Positions 51,069 through 61,999 of a DNA stretch of 64,000 nt are shown one piece after another. The position numbers and the translations under genes are program-made. The notes beneath the pieces are model-generated. The model searched no databases, had not been told where the DNA came from, and worked only from the letters and a program-made list of their open reading frames with translations. The stretch covers positions 930,001-994,000 of the forward strand of contig SADC01001256.1 in the NCBI GenBank assembly GCA_004194705.1, written 5' to 3'. How positions within the stretch are numbered: position 1 is the stretch's first letter; every line of letters begins with the position of its first letter. This DNA is from Ditylenchus dipsaci (Eukaryota > Nematoda > Chromadorea > Rhabditida > Anguinidae).

Positions 51069-52459
51069 TTTCTAGCTCTTATAAATCTGATGGACGTCAC
51101 TTTTCTATTCAGTACGGAACAGGCTTTGCAAAAGGCTATTTGGGGTGGATGTCTTAAGGGTTAGTTTTATTATGAAATGAACATTTCTGAATCGTGAGAT
51201 AGTTTGGAGACGCTGACGGTCCTCAACTAGAAGTTAATAACACCACCTTTGGATTGGCTACCGAAATCGCACCTTTCTTTGAAAACATTCATGTTGACGG
51301 CATACTAGGACTGGCATTTCAATCCGTAGCTGATGACCATATTAAGCCACCTCTTATAAATGCTATCGATCAAAACTTGCTGGATGAACCGATCTTGACT
51401 GTAAAATAAATTTTATTCTGTTGATTTGGTAAGTTGAAAAAAAGTTAAGGTGTACCTGTCTCAGCATGGCAATGATCAGAATGTGAGGGCCGGAGTATTT
51501 ACATATGGTGGTCTGGATACAGTTAATTGCAACACAACTGCGGGCGTTCACTATGTCAAATTGAGTGCAGCCACGTATTTCCAGGTTGGATGAACTTAAC
51601 TTAAAGGGCATACCAGTGCGTTACACTGCAATTAAGGCGGGTACCAGCAATTTATTTTTTCTTGACTATTTTCTATAGGCGTTCCACCTGGTCCGACGCA
51701 AGTTTTCTGCCTACTGGTTAAAACTTTTAACTTAAAAGTAGGATCAGGTCATAAATATGAGATTTGAGTTGAAACGAGTGAAAACAAAAACGATTTTTGA
51801 AAAATTGGTGGTCCCGCCTTAATTTGCACTGTAACGCGCTGGTAGGCCCTTTAAGCCCGTTTCATGATGAGGCGATGACGACTGATGGCCAGCAATTGGC
51901 TGTATGGATTAAGTGGTAACAATGAAACAATAATTACCACAGCCAATCCTTTGCCTCAATGTGAGCTGGGCTTCAGTGACATAAATTTAGTTCAAAATGG
52001 ATGGAATTTACGTGAATGGACATGTATTAGACAGCAATCAAGTAGATGTAATTTCTGACACCGTAAATATTTTATTGTTGTATAGTGACAGTTACATACT
52101 ACCGATTTTTCTCTAGGGAACATCTTTTATAGCTGGTCCAGCAGCGATTGTTAAGAAAATCGCTGACATTGTTGGAGCCAAATACGATTCCGAACTGCAA
52201 CTTTACTTGTTAAAATGTTCTGCCAAATACCCACCAGTGGAGTTCATGATTGACAAAAAGAAATATATTCGATCCCCTACTACCAATTAACCATAGATGT
52301 CGGCTTGAGCGAAGAAAAAGGATGCGCTTTTGGCATTTATCCGACTAATACAGGCTCCTGCGGACCTGCTTGGATTTTAGGCGATTTATTTATACGACAG
52401 TACTGCAATGCATATGACTATGGACAAAAGAGAATTGGATTTGCACCTGCTATTTTGTA
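51069..52459 (+). pseudogene. aspartic protease, copy D (5' truncated)
   Basis: Starts inside exon 4 (SSYKSDGRHFSIQYGTG) and keeps exons 5 to 8. It lacks the first catalytic Asp. It has the same missing G in exon 4, two extra bases near 52266 that shift the last exon, and changes at conserved positions (GDP to GDL before FIRQY). It keeps the TTAA MITE but lacks two later insertions, so it serves as the reference empty site. Confidence 0.8.
51601..51854. mobile_element. TTAA MITE, uninterrupted reference copy
   Basis: TTAA-AGGGCATACCAGTGCGTT ... GTAACGCGCTGGTAGGCCCT-TTAA, 254 bp. Arms with GCGGGTACCAGCAATTT are inverted. Intact, unlike the copies at 15573 and 23907. Confidence 0.75.
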
Positions 52460-52515
52460 ATTTTACTACAACGTATTAGTAAGACCTCAAACACAATAAC
52501 TAGGCTGTTTGCGGA

Positions 52516-53934
52516 CGGTACGTGACATTTAGATGCCGCGCCGTTTCGATGCCGCCCATTTCGATGCCGCACCAAACTGCTTCCGTCAAGAGAAAATAAT
52601 TTTATCTCGCGACGAGAAAATGTGTTTTGCTACCGGGTTTACTTTTGCTACGTGACAATCCCATCATGGGATCCCCATCTTATTCCCAAAAAAGGAAAAA
52701 TTGCCAAGGAAAAGGCATGCAACTATAAAGTAGCATTTACAAAAGAGTGGCAGAGTAAAATGAAACAGAAATACGAGTAATAGAGAAAGAAATACGAATC
52801 GACAGATCGCTTGTATGTTAGCCTTCACGAAGAAATGGAAGGAGTAAATAAACAGCGAGAAGTAATAGAGCATAGGTATAGAAATAAGGAATAGTTAGCG
52901 GGTGGCATAGTGGGACGAATGCAAAACACAACCGGCTCTACCCGTTTGCGCCCAAATTGTTTGCGCCAAAAATCGATATGACCAAAACCGTTACACTTTT
53001 AATTAATTAGCTTGCTAGATATGGTTTTTCTTAGTGATTACATGGATATTCTCATTTACAAGTTGATACTTAAATTGATGCCACAGAAAAGGGCTATATT
53101 TTGAGCATAAGGTTGTAAATGACCATGGTTGCAAAATTTACTAAAGACCCCAAAAGTTCTCAAAAAAGTCCAGGATTCCGGAAATTAAGGAGTTTTTAGT
53201 AAATTTTACAAATGTGGTCATTTACAACCTTATTATCAATATGTAGCCCTTTTCTCTGGCATCAGTTTGAGTATTAATTTGTAAATGAGAACATCCATGA
53301 AATCACTCAGAAAAACCATATGTAGCAAGCTAATTAATTAAAAATGTAACGGTTTAGCCATATCGATTTTTGGCGCAAACAATTTGGGCGCAAACGGGTA
53401 GAGCCACACAACCACAATAAAATTAAAAATAAATTATTGATAAATTATTCCTGCACGTTACTAAGGACAAAATTTTATCGACAAACGAGAACAAAAAGAT
53501 AACCATAACATTTGACAACAACTTATTGATCCATGATAAAATTATGGCCAAGCCTCTCAAATACTCAAGAAGATTCTTTTGCCTAAATAGCCTCACCAAT
53601 GCTAGAATTCGGATGTCCGCCTCTTGATAGATTCTTTTTTTCTTTGGCGCTGGATGACCCATGATGCATTGCTCGTAGCTGTGGTCACTTAACTTAACTG
53701 ATCCTAGGGGTGTACTGAAAACATTGGTGACTAACACCACACTAAAAAATCATTTTCTCGTCGCGAGATAAAATTATTTTCTTTTAGCGGAACAAATTTG
53801 GTGCGGCATCTAAATGAGCGGCATCGAAATGGGCGGCATCGAAACGGCCGGCATCGAAACGGCCGGCATCGAAATGGCCGGCATCGAAACGGCCGCGGCA
53901 TCGAAACGGCGCGGCATCGAAATGGGCGTGTCCG
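52516..53934. mobile_element. fold-back element with GGCATCGAAACGGCC iterations
   Basis: Ends CGGTACGTGACATTTAGATG and CGGACACGCCCATTTCGATG (right, read inversely). Two or three iterations of TTTCGATGCCGC at the left and seven at the right. Inner arms ATTTTATCTCGCGACGAGAAAA are inverted. Flanked by GTTTGCGGA twice (52507-52515 and 53935-53943), an exact 9-bp duplication. Units A and B have the uninterrupted MITE arm with a single GTTTGCGGA. The middle is non-coding apart from a nested element. Confidence 0.9.
52934..53405. mobile_element. nested element with TTTGCGCC iterations
   Basis: Ends GGCTCTACCCGTTTGCGCCC and complement, flanked by ACACAACC twice (52926-52933 and 53406-53413), an exact 8-bp duplication. 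The arms pair over at least 120 bp (TTAATTAATTAGCTTGC and inverse). It lies inside the element at 52516, so it is the younger of the two. Confidence 0.85.
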
Positions 53935-54434
53935 GTTTGCGGATGCTAAATGAGATTTGTCACTCGGAAATGGTCATAAATTTTTAAATTTACTTTAAAA
54001 AAATCTGTTTTTTCCATCTTCTAGCTAAGATTCAGGCTACCAGATAAGCTATTGATAAAGTAGATATTGTTTAAAAAAATTGAGATAAAAAAGAATCCGC
54101 CTAAGCGTTCTCACTCGAATTTGCTGCCAGATGTTTTCGATGATGCTTTTAATGCTGGTTGTTAGCTACAAGATAGAAATAACAGAAAAAGTTTGAAAAA
54201 TTAAAAAAAATTATGGCCACAAATCTCATAAAGCATCCGCAAACAGCATCCTCATTGTGTTTGAAGTCAAACACAAAATTGGTCTCATTGTTTGTAAAGC
54301 AAGTAATAGTTTGACACTGATCTGAATTTTTTACTTTAAAATGAAAAATAATTTCACAGAAAAAATTAGAGCCAAAGATAAGCCTAAGCGAAAAATAGTC
54401 AAAAAGCTTTTTCGCACAGCTCTGCGGGCATTAC

Positions 54435-54655
54435 AGGTCAGTAGACTCAGCACTACTAGATATGTGTGTTTGCTTGGTCATTATTGGACGCACAGGGCCT
54501 TTTCTTTGAGCCATGGCCTCTGGTGTACTTATCACTTTGGAAGAGCACTGTTTAACAGACTCACATCCAAGGACAAAGAAGATGATTGGGTACCAAGGCC
54601 GCAAATAGCTGTGAAGTGACTCTTTTGAGCCATCATCATTCTGAGGGTTGGAGGA
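54435..54655 (-). pseudogene. globin exon 7 fragment (copy D)
   Basis: Encodes on minus the end of the extended globin (LRMMMAQKSHFTAICGLGTQ... to SSAESTDL). It stops at 54655 where the inverted-duplication arm begins; exons 1-6 are absent. Confidence 0.75.
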
Positions 54656-55565
54656 ATAAATTTCAGAAATTCCAAAAAAAGGAAATTTTTTTCCGAGTGA
54701 ATTATTTCTTCCAAAAAATTCCCCATTTGTTCGGAAAACGAAAATGCCGAAAAACGGAAATCGGAATTCTGTCCTACCCCGGTTGACGATATACGAGCGG
54801 CGCCCACAATTTTGTCGGACCACAATTTCGCCGAGGCCACAATTTCGCCTACCGCATGAAGAAACTCCGGTATGCATACATTTTCATGCATCCAGAGTCC
54901 GATTAATTTGTGTTTCGAGTGATTTGTGTCTAAGGCATGTGGGTGTGCGCATCTCAACTCCAAGCCCCAAACCCCCTGTGCCCCGAAGGGTGCGCAGGGG
55001 GCTTGAGAGTTAGAGATGCGCGCACTCACTTACCTTAGACATGATTCCGAGAAGTACTCTTGATCATAAAATGCATATAGAGGCTTTTCGCCCAGCTCCA
55101 GTGACCAAAACATGGTAAAAGTCGGCGAAATTATGGCCGCGGAGAAATTGTGGTCCGGCAAAATTGTGGCCACGGCGAAATTGTGGCGTGCACCCTACAA
55201 TATAAGCGGTGATATTCTATAATCGAAAACAGTTTGATTTATTGTCAAATAGTCAAAACGAACAATATGCAGAAGTAACATCAATTATGCACGAATTCAT
55301 TTCTCCTGTTCTTCCAGTCTTCGACAGTCTTTAAGTCAGCAATCTTTGTCCTTCAGTAGAGCCATCGAATTTGTCATTCTTCATCAACCGGTTTAGGAAA
55401 TTGTGTTTCTCCTGGACACTCAAAAATCTGTAAAATCACTTATCGTTTCAAGTCTCAAAAATGGTTAAACAACTAACCTAAACATCCATGCAGGAGATCT
55501 GTCACGCAGAACCATTTCTTCGAGAAGGTGCACTTTCTGCTGCAATTGAACTTGCTCCACTTCCT
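54655..55565. repeat. inverted duplication, right arm
   Basis: Inverse of 36778-38197 without the 352-bp element. Its left edge abuts globin exon 7. Confidence 0.8.
54811..55190. mobile_element. fold-back element with CACAATTTCGCC iterations, copy 2
   Basis: Two or three iterations of CCACAATTTCGCC at the left, three at the right in inverse orientation. Shared core in the centre, opposite in orientation to the 37548 copy. About 130 bp shorter. Confidence 0.65.
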
Positions 55566-56170
55566 GCTGAATTTGGACTTGCTCCACTTTATGCTGCATT
55601 TGCAATTGGACTTGCTCCATTTTCTGCTGCATTTGAACTTGCTCCACTTTCTGCTGAATTTGGACTTGCTCCATTTTCTGCTGCATTTGAACTTGCTCCA
55701 CTTTATGCTGCATTTGAACTTGCTCCATTTTCTGCTGCATTTGCATTTGGACTTGCTCCACTTTATGCTGCATTTGCAATTGGACTTGCTCCACTTTCTG
55801 CTGCAGTTGAAATGCCCCGACATCTGAAAAATCTTTTACGCTTAGTTTTCTATATAAAAGAAACATACCACTGGAAGAAAACAAATTACTAACAGACACA
55901 ATGATTATGATCAACATCGCATTGTAGAATATTTCAACAGGGAAATGAGGAGCCGGAGGCTGAAAAGACAAGCAAGATTCATCTTGACATAATTTTTATG
56001 TAATATAAAGTGAACATAATTGTATAACCCACTGGCTTACGAAGCTTTAAAAGGGCTGCAGTAGTTAAGTCCAAGAAAGTAGTAGAAACAGTGAGCAATT
56101 CACCACACTGCTTGGCATCGAAAAATTGGACTATTTCATGAAACACTTCCGTCGGTAATGTATGTGCCAT
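55331..56170 (-). CDS. F-box and coiled-coil repeat protein
   Basis: Start ATG at 56168-56170. Residues 4-45 read LPTEVFHEIVQFFDAKQCGE then LLTVSTTFLDL, the pattern of an F-box, which docks to the Skp1 adaptor of SCF ubiquitin ligases. Downstream exons encode PPAPHFPVEIFYNAML, a region with an intron at about 55823-55868, and then a coiled coil of about ten 9- or 11-residue repeats (VEQVQMQQK / VEQVQLQMQHK), HLLEEMVLRDRSPAWMF, an intron of about 50 nt, and a terminal exon NFLNRLMKNDKFDGSTEGQR to the stop at 55331. The joins between the first exons are uncertain. The repeat is perfectly suited to a helix. Substrate unknown. Confidence 0.5.
55540..55805 (-). repeat. coding minisatellite (27/33-bp units)
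   Basis: About ten units on minus of GTGGAGCAAGTTCAAATGCA plus GCAGAAA, some lengthened by 6 bp to 33 bp. Unit lengths are multiples of three, so the frame is kept. The copy at 36780 has only two or three units. Confidence 0.8.
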
Positions 56171-56421
56171 TGTCAAGATTATACAGTTGGTTGATAAATA
56201 AGACCTTGCAGTAAAGGGATATGTATACAAATATCCTTATATCAAAATTGATAATCTGCTGCATGATCGCGTCAGTTACGTTTGACAGTTCATCAAACGT
56301 AAGATAAGATGTCAAAAATTTAATTTTTTGTCGATTAGATGAGAGAGAGGAAAATGTTACCAGCTGTGCAATCAAAATATCCCACTAAATTTTTTAAATG
56401 TCAAGCATTAACATTGAATTT

Positions 56422-56476
56422 ACCTGCAGATCAATTTACTTGCAGATCAATTTACTTGCAGATCAATTTACTGCAG
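56422..56476. repeat. short tandem repeat
   Basis: Three copies of a 17-bp unit, GCAGATCAATTTACTT, with partial units at both ends. Confidence 0.6.
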
Positions 56477-56605
56477 GTACCACTTACATGCTTCCAGGTA
56501 CTTTACCCACACTCCACAGGTGCCCTACACTCTCTCTTATCCGACTTACTTGCTTCTTAACAAATCTAATAGACAAAAATCGAACAACAAATGAAAAAAC
56601 GAAAA

Positions 56606-58791
56606 AACGGAAAAGTGCCCGCGTTATGTGAAAATGGCCGCTTTTTCGAAAAAGTGGTCCGTTTTTTGAAAAGGTGCCATCTTTTGTGAGAAACTGTCCG
56701 CTTTTTGTGAAAAAGTGCCCGCTTTTTGTGGAAAAATACCCGCTTCTGGATTAACCTGTTACCGTATTTTCTTCTAAAAACCGACATGTCGGTTTTATTT
56801 TTCAACCTTCATAAATCCTGAAAATTTTGGGTCGGTCTCGACATTTCTGGTGAAGATCCAAAATCGAAAAGCGGAATCGATAGAGCTCGTAGAGCTAAGG
56901 AAACGCAATAAACAGCGATGTAATTTTTTTTTCTTTGGACTGAGACAGGGACCCTCAAGTAGGGGGTGTCGGTTTATAGAGGGTGTCGATATATTAGAAT
57001 AAAAATAGGTATATCCATTATGCTTTATAATGAGCGCAAGTGGCGTACGGAGAAATTCTGACGGGGGGGGGGGGGGGGGGGGGCACCAGGCCATTTTCAG
57101 GCCATTTTACTACAGCGTTTTAAAATTTCAAGGCCATTTAACCTACACCGTTTTCGTAAAAATCTGACCGGGGGTACCGATAAGAAAAAATCTGACGGGG
57201 AGGCATGGACTCGGAACATGGGATCTCCCCGTTTTGAGTTGGGTACTCAAAACCGAAAATTCGAAAAATTTCAAAATTTTGAAATAATATTTTTGTGGTC
57301 TGAGAGGAATTCGAAATTTTGACTGAAAGTATTGGTTTTAAAAGTAGTTTTTATAGTAAATCGACAATGCTGAGCACGAATCCGGTTGTAGAATCACGGG
57401 TTTGCGTATAAAAAATATTTGCAGCCAGAATCCTTTTTTCTGCGCTTACAGGATCTTACAGGTTCTTACAGAATATGCACAGGATCTTACACAAGTAAGA
57501 AAAAGAACACAGGAAGAGCTGTTGTATCCCACTTAAGTGCAAAAACTGGGTTATTTGTGTCTTCGACCTTATTATGGTATTTGAAAAAGACTTTGCAAAG
57601 GCTTCTTTTGTCTACCTGTAGGTCCTAGATAAGATCCTGTAGTACTGTAAGAGATCTTATCCACCATACTTGGGCCATACTTGCAGGGCCCGGCGCTGGC
57701 GCGGGCGCCGGTGTGCGCCCAGAAATTTTGAAAAAATTAGGGCGGCAAGCGCCAGCGCTGGCGCCGATTTCGAAAATTGCGTAGTCGGCGCCGGCGCCCT
57801 TTTTTCAGTGCTTTTCATAACTTTTTAAATTATTGAAGTAAGCTTTTTAAACTGTGTTTTGTACTTTTTTCTTGCCTTTTCAGCTTATATGACACATACA
57901 GCTTTAGTTCTCTCAAAAATTTCAGATTTCGCAAAGAGTTGAATTTTACACCGGGCCGCCGGTTCAGCAGCCGGTGCAGATTTTATAAACTTCGGCGCTC
58001 GGTCTGACACGTACTTTTTAGAAAAAGAGCATTTTGACTTATAATAGCGAATTGATTGGCATGTAAAATATTAAAAATAATAATTCGCATAGCTACTTTC
58101 TTGTGTTTTACTGGCGCGCGGCGCCAATTTTCACATTTTCGCGCGGCGCTAACTTTTTTGTCAATGGCGCCGGCGCCGATTTTCTTGGTTGACAAGGCGC
58201 CTGGCGCGATTTTTCACAGAGAGGGCGCTGGCGCCGTTTTTTCAAAGACTAGCGCCCTGTCGGCGCCCGGCGCCGATTTTTTTGGCCGTGCAAGTATGCC
58301 TTTAAGACGTCGTGAGAGATTTTTATGTTTTAGTCAAAAAAACTATAGACTTGGATAAAATAAAATAATACTTTTCATAGGGCTCTTGTAGCTAGAGAAA
58401 TCAGATCTTCCCGAGACTGCGAGATCTCCACAGGACCACCAGTGGCAACATGTGTACAAAAAAATGTGTGGCGCTATTTTCGGCGCCGACGAAGTGCCGC
58501 GAAGCGGCACCAAACATTACTTATTTTATAATATTTATTGTCAAATACGAAAGTTAATACGTACAATATTCATTGAGCACTTGGAGCAGAAGCGACCTGC
58601 TGGACACCGCAGCTGCGGTGACGCGCTTCTAGTAGTATATTATACGGTTCCAAAATGCAGACTCAGTCCTTGTTATCGAGCGGTTTCACAAAAAAGCGGG
58701 CACATTTTCACAAAAAGCGGGCACTTTTTTCCTTTTCAACTAGAATGAAAAAACGCGGGCACTTTTTACATAACGCGGGCATTTTTCCGTT
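56606..58791. mobile_element. fold-back element with AAAAAGTGCCCGC iterations
   Basis: The left end has CGGAAAAGTGCCCGCGTTATG, then four or five iterations of GTGCCCGCTTTTTGTGAAAA. The right end has four in inverse orientation and CATAACGCGGGCATTTTTCCG. About 2.2 kb. The middle carries the GC-rich element at 57676, a 20-odd G run at 57063 and no recognisable gene. The target duplication is unclear. Confidence 0.65.
57676..58300. mobile_element. GC-rich element with GGCGCC iterations
   Basis: Ends CCATACTTGCAGGGCC and GGCATACTTGCACGGCC (right, read inversely). Both sides are packed with GGCGCCGGCGCC-like words, in strong contrast to the surrounding AT-rich DNA. The centre is AT-rich. Same iterated-end plan, nested in the element at 56606. 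Confidence 0.55.
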
Positions 58792-59600
58792 TTGTCCATA
58801 AAAAACGATTCAAAAACAGTATAAAAAACTTTCCTCTCGAGACAAAAAACGAAAATTCAAAAAAAGGCCCAAATTTAAATTTCCTCCAAAGACCACCTCC
58901 ATACTTTTCGCCACGCCCCATTCTAAACTGTTCACTTCTCGCCGATCTTTTTTTACATGAAAGCTGAGATTCAGCGCTACACGATAAAGTACGCGACTTA
59001 GCCGTCACACCCACTTAACTTCGAGATTTTGACTCTTGAACAAAAAAAACGAAAATTTGCTCACTAAAACCAAAAATTAAAACTGAAAAAAATCTAAAAC
59101 CAAAATCTGAAACAACCATTCTACTCCTGAGATTCCAAGCTTCAATTTAAAAAAAATTGACCAAAAACCCAAACAAAACATAAAAAAATACCAAAAACAT
59201 CAATTGTCCACAGACAAATAACAACAAAACATCTCGAATACTACAATTGTAGGGTATTTCTTGAGTTTGCTAAAATAAAGTTTTGGCAAAATCAATTATC
59301 CTACTCAAAAAATACCATACAAATCCTTGTTTTACTATTTTCGAACCATCTTCAGCATGCCCGAATTAGTCCAGAAAACAAGTTTTGGAACATGAAAAAC
59401 GTAAAAAAAATGTTTGATCCAAGTGGACGATCGCTTGGTTTAGTTGGTGCATGGATTGGCACTTAGGGGGGTGCACTTCAATCATTTTTATACATATTTT
59501 TTTTATCGATCTTGAGATCTTGAGATCGACATCAAATTTTCCGATTTTTGGGCATCCAAAAAATAACTCCCCGGGGAGCTATTAGAGGAATTACGCTATC
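58792..59600. other. no gene recognised
   Basis: A-rich stretch without convincing exons or repeats. Confidence 0.4.
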
Positions 59601-59800
59601 TATTAAACTTTTTTGACGCCAGATTCGGAATCAGCGACCCAAATTACCCCTAGAACTGGCCAAGCAAGCTTAAAAAATAGCGTGTCACCACGTGGGATCG
59701 AACCTGCAACATTATTTGGGCCAAAAAACGCGAACGCTCACGCACTGCACCATGGTACCCTGGTAGCCACTTTTTCAAACCTAAATGGCCCCCCCTCTTT
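59600..59800 (-). repeat. tRNA-like repeat
   Basis: On minus: TGGTGCAGTGCGTGAGCG (A box) and GGTTCGATCCC (B box), with the GGCCAGTTCTAGGGGTAAT tail and a C run ending TTTAA. Fourth example of the family seen at 13105, 15604 and 23938. Confidence 0.55.
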
Positions 59801-60138
59801 AAACCGAATTTTCTGCCATTTTTTGCAAACCTATGGCGGATTTTTCGCAGAACCTTCAAGCATAACATCATAGTTTCCTTATCCGTTTCCAAATTCGGTC
59901 CCGTGAATTCAAAAATTAACGATTGCATTTGTGGTGGGAGAGCATGCTGTTTCAAATCGATTACCCCTCTCACCATTTAATCAACTGAGTGTATCCCTTC
60001 TCCACCTGTAGGCACACCTGCCTGTTTCCAAGAAAAAGATCATCCAACATATTTTCTTCTCCTTTTGCATTTCGCTCCACGTGCTTCACTTCATTTCCAT
60101 TTTCTGGTAACAATCTATTGTTACTAATCTATTTGCGA

Positions 60139-61753
60139 ATGGAACAGAGTCAAATCGACTTGCTTTTCGATGACCTCTTCGGTGCCGATGCCTCACTTCC
60201 ACCATGCCAACACAGTGGCTCGACACTGTATCAACGGAATCAGCTCGTGCTCCTAGACGTGCTTTGCCTTTGAATTTGGAAGAGAAAAGGTTTGTACAGT
60301 TAACTCAATGACAGTTCATTTCGACTTACTTTTTTTCATTCATTAAAAACAAATAATTTCTCATCAGTTTTGTTTGGACAGTCTGGTTGCAAATATTGCA
60401 AGGAATCCGATTTTGCCGATCGTTTTTTTTTCAAAAATCCCTGTCCTTAAAGGGCACACCAGCGCGTTACACTGTAATTAAGGCGGGCACCATCACTTTC
60501 TTTTTTCATGCCTGTTTTCCGTGAGCGTTCTACCTGATTTGAAGTAAGTTTTCTGCCTAATTTATTAGAAGTAGGATAAGGTCATAAATATCAGATTTAC
60601 GTTGAAACGAGTGAAAACATGGACGATTTTTGAAAGATTGCTGGTCCCGCCTTAATTTGCGGTGTAACCCGCTGGTATGTTCCTTTAAATCGAGGTTTTG
60701 TTTTTTGAGTAGTAAAATTATTTAGTTATTAAAAACGATCGGCAAAGTCGGAATCCTTGCGATATTTGCGACCAGACTGTCAAAACAAAACTAGTAAAAA
60801 ATTTAAAAAATGGGGCTAAAAAAGAACTGACATTCGACTCGCTACAAATTGTGACTCGCTACAGTTTTTTCAAATTGGCGCGTTTTGGATGCTCAGTCTG
60901 GGACACACGTTTGAGCCCGACCTAACGTGCGCTGGCCTACCCTTGCCTAAGCCTAAGGCCTAAGTTAAAAAAAAGTTAAAAGAACATGCAAAAAATAGTC
61001 AAAAAATGAAAAAATAAAAAATTCAATTCTGTAGCGAGTCACAATTTGCAGCGAGTCGCAGTTTTACCTAAAAAGTGTCGGATACTGGGTGAGAACGAAC
61101 TTTTGGGGTGTCTTTAGATCGAGAGTCGACTTTATTAAAAACAGATCTCATCAAAACACAATAAATTAAAAAAGATACGACCAAAACAAATAGTTTGACG
61201 AATTCGGCCAACCCTTTATATAACGATTTTCTTGAACTTTTTTTGATCATCATAAACTATTTTTCCAAAATCAACTCAGCCGGTGATTTTTTTGCAGTTA
61301 TCAGTGCGCAATGCTCTTCGCTATGTGCCTTCCAAGTTCCACGCTGAACTGGCCAAAGATTTGCAAAAGAGCTGGAGGACTATGGACACATATATGCCTA
61401 CAGATTCATGCCAACTACCGACTCCAAGCACCCCCTTTGGAGTGTATTGCTGCCAACTGTAGACAGGCAGCATCGATAATTTTGATGATTCTGAACAATT
61501 TGGATCCAGCGGTGGCTCAGTTTCCGGCTGAACTTGTCACTTATGGTGTGTTTCAAAGATTTTCAGCAATTCGATTGACTGGTGATTTAGGTGGAAACGG
61601 TCAAGTATTCTCCAACTGGATGCAATCCGAATGGTCATGATGTATTTGAGCCAAATGAATGAGCAACAGACCCTGGTCATGTATAGTGGCCATCCTTTGG
61701 GCCTTTTTCCTTCCCACACTAATGCGCCTAGGATGGTGATCACAAATGGAATG
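60139..61753 (+). CDS. urocanate hydratase, 5' portion
   Basis: Exons: about 60139-60289 (start MEQSQIDLLFDDLFG), 61298-61545 and 61591-61753. Diagnostic blocks: VRNALRYVPSKFHAELAKD, DYGHIYAYRFMP, QAASIILMILNNLDPAVAQF, ELVTYG joined by a 45-nt intron to GNGQVFSNW, and EQQTLVMYSGHPLGLFPSH, ending ITNGM at a GTGAGT donor. The enzyme converts urocanate to imidazolonepropionate in cytosolic histidine breakdown and binds NAD. Conserved frame needs three extra bases (near 61359, in the C run at 61431, and near 61626), so the reading frame is broken as given. The catalytic C-terminal two thirds are not found in the remaining 2.2 kb. Intron 1 is filled with three nested elements. Highly conserved family; call is secure. 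Confidence 0.85.
60447..60688. mobile_element. TTAA MITE inside a pogo-like MITE
   Basis: TTAA-AGGGCACACCAGCGCGTT ... GTAACCCGCTGGTATGTTCCT-TTAA. The pogo-like MITE around it has arms at about 60378-60430 (CAGTCTGGTTGCAAATATTG) and 60735-60785 in inverse orientation, with its right end near 61133. Confidence 0.65.
60829..61065. mobile_element. inverted-repeat element with GACTCGCTACA motif
   Basis: CGACTCGCTACAAATTGTGA and CTCGCTACAG at the left, with the inverse CTGTAGCGAGTCACAATTTG and GCAGCGAGTCGCAG at the right (61029-61060). Two iterations per arm. Sits inside the pogo-like MITE in the urocanate hydratase intron. Confidence 0.55.
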
Positions 61754-61794
61754 GTGAGTTGCAAAAAAATTGAGTTAGAAATTAGAGTCTTAAT

Positions 61795-61939
61795 TACCGT
61801 ATTATCTCTATTAAACGGGCAATCTCTAATAAACGGCCCTCTCCACTTTGAAGGCGTATATCTCAGCCCAGAGTAAATCTTTTGCAAAGCTGTTTAATGC
61901 ATTTTCGTTTAATTTCCGTTTAATAGAGACAATACGGTA
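61795..61939. mobile_element. short pogo-like MITE
   Basis: TACCGTATTATCTCTATTAAA and TTTAATAGAGACAATACGGTA, TA edges, 145 bp, in the intron after urocanate hydratase exon 3. Ends match the transposon at 33929. Confidence 0.75.
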
Positions 61940-61999
61940 ATGTCAAAACACAGTTTTCTCATTTTCTTAAATACGCTGCAATTCAATATTCTCTGTAAC

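Noticed and set aside
55488..55892. Plus-strand open frame of 134 codons
   Set aside because: It is the antisense of the VEQVQMQQK repeat; the 27/33-bp units keep all frames open.
57063..57085. Poly-G tract as a functional G-quadruplex
   Set aside because: A single long homopolymer, length unreliable in sequencing, and no regulatory context.
57700..58300. CpG-island promoter
   Set aside because: The GC richness comes from inverted clusters of GGCGCC within defined terminal repeats, and no gene starts beside it.
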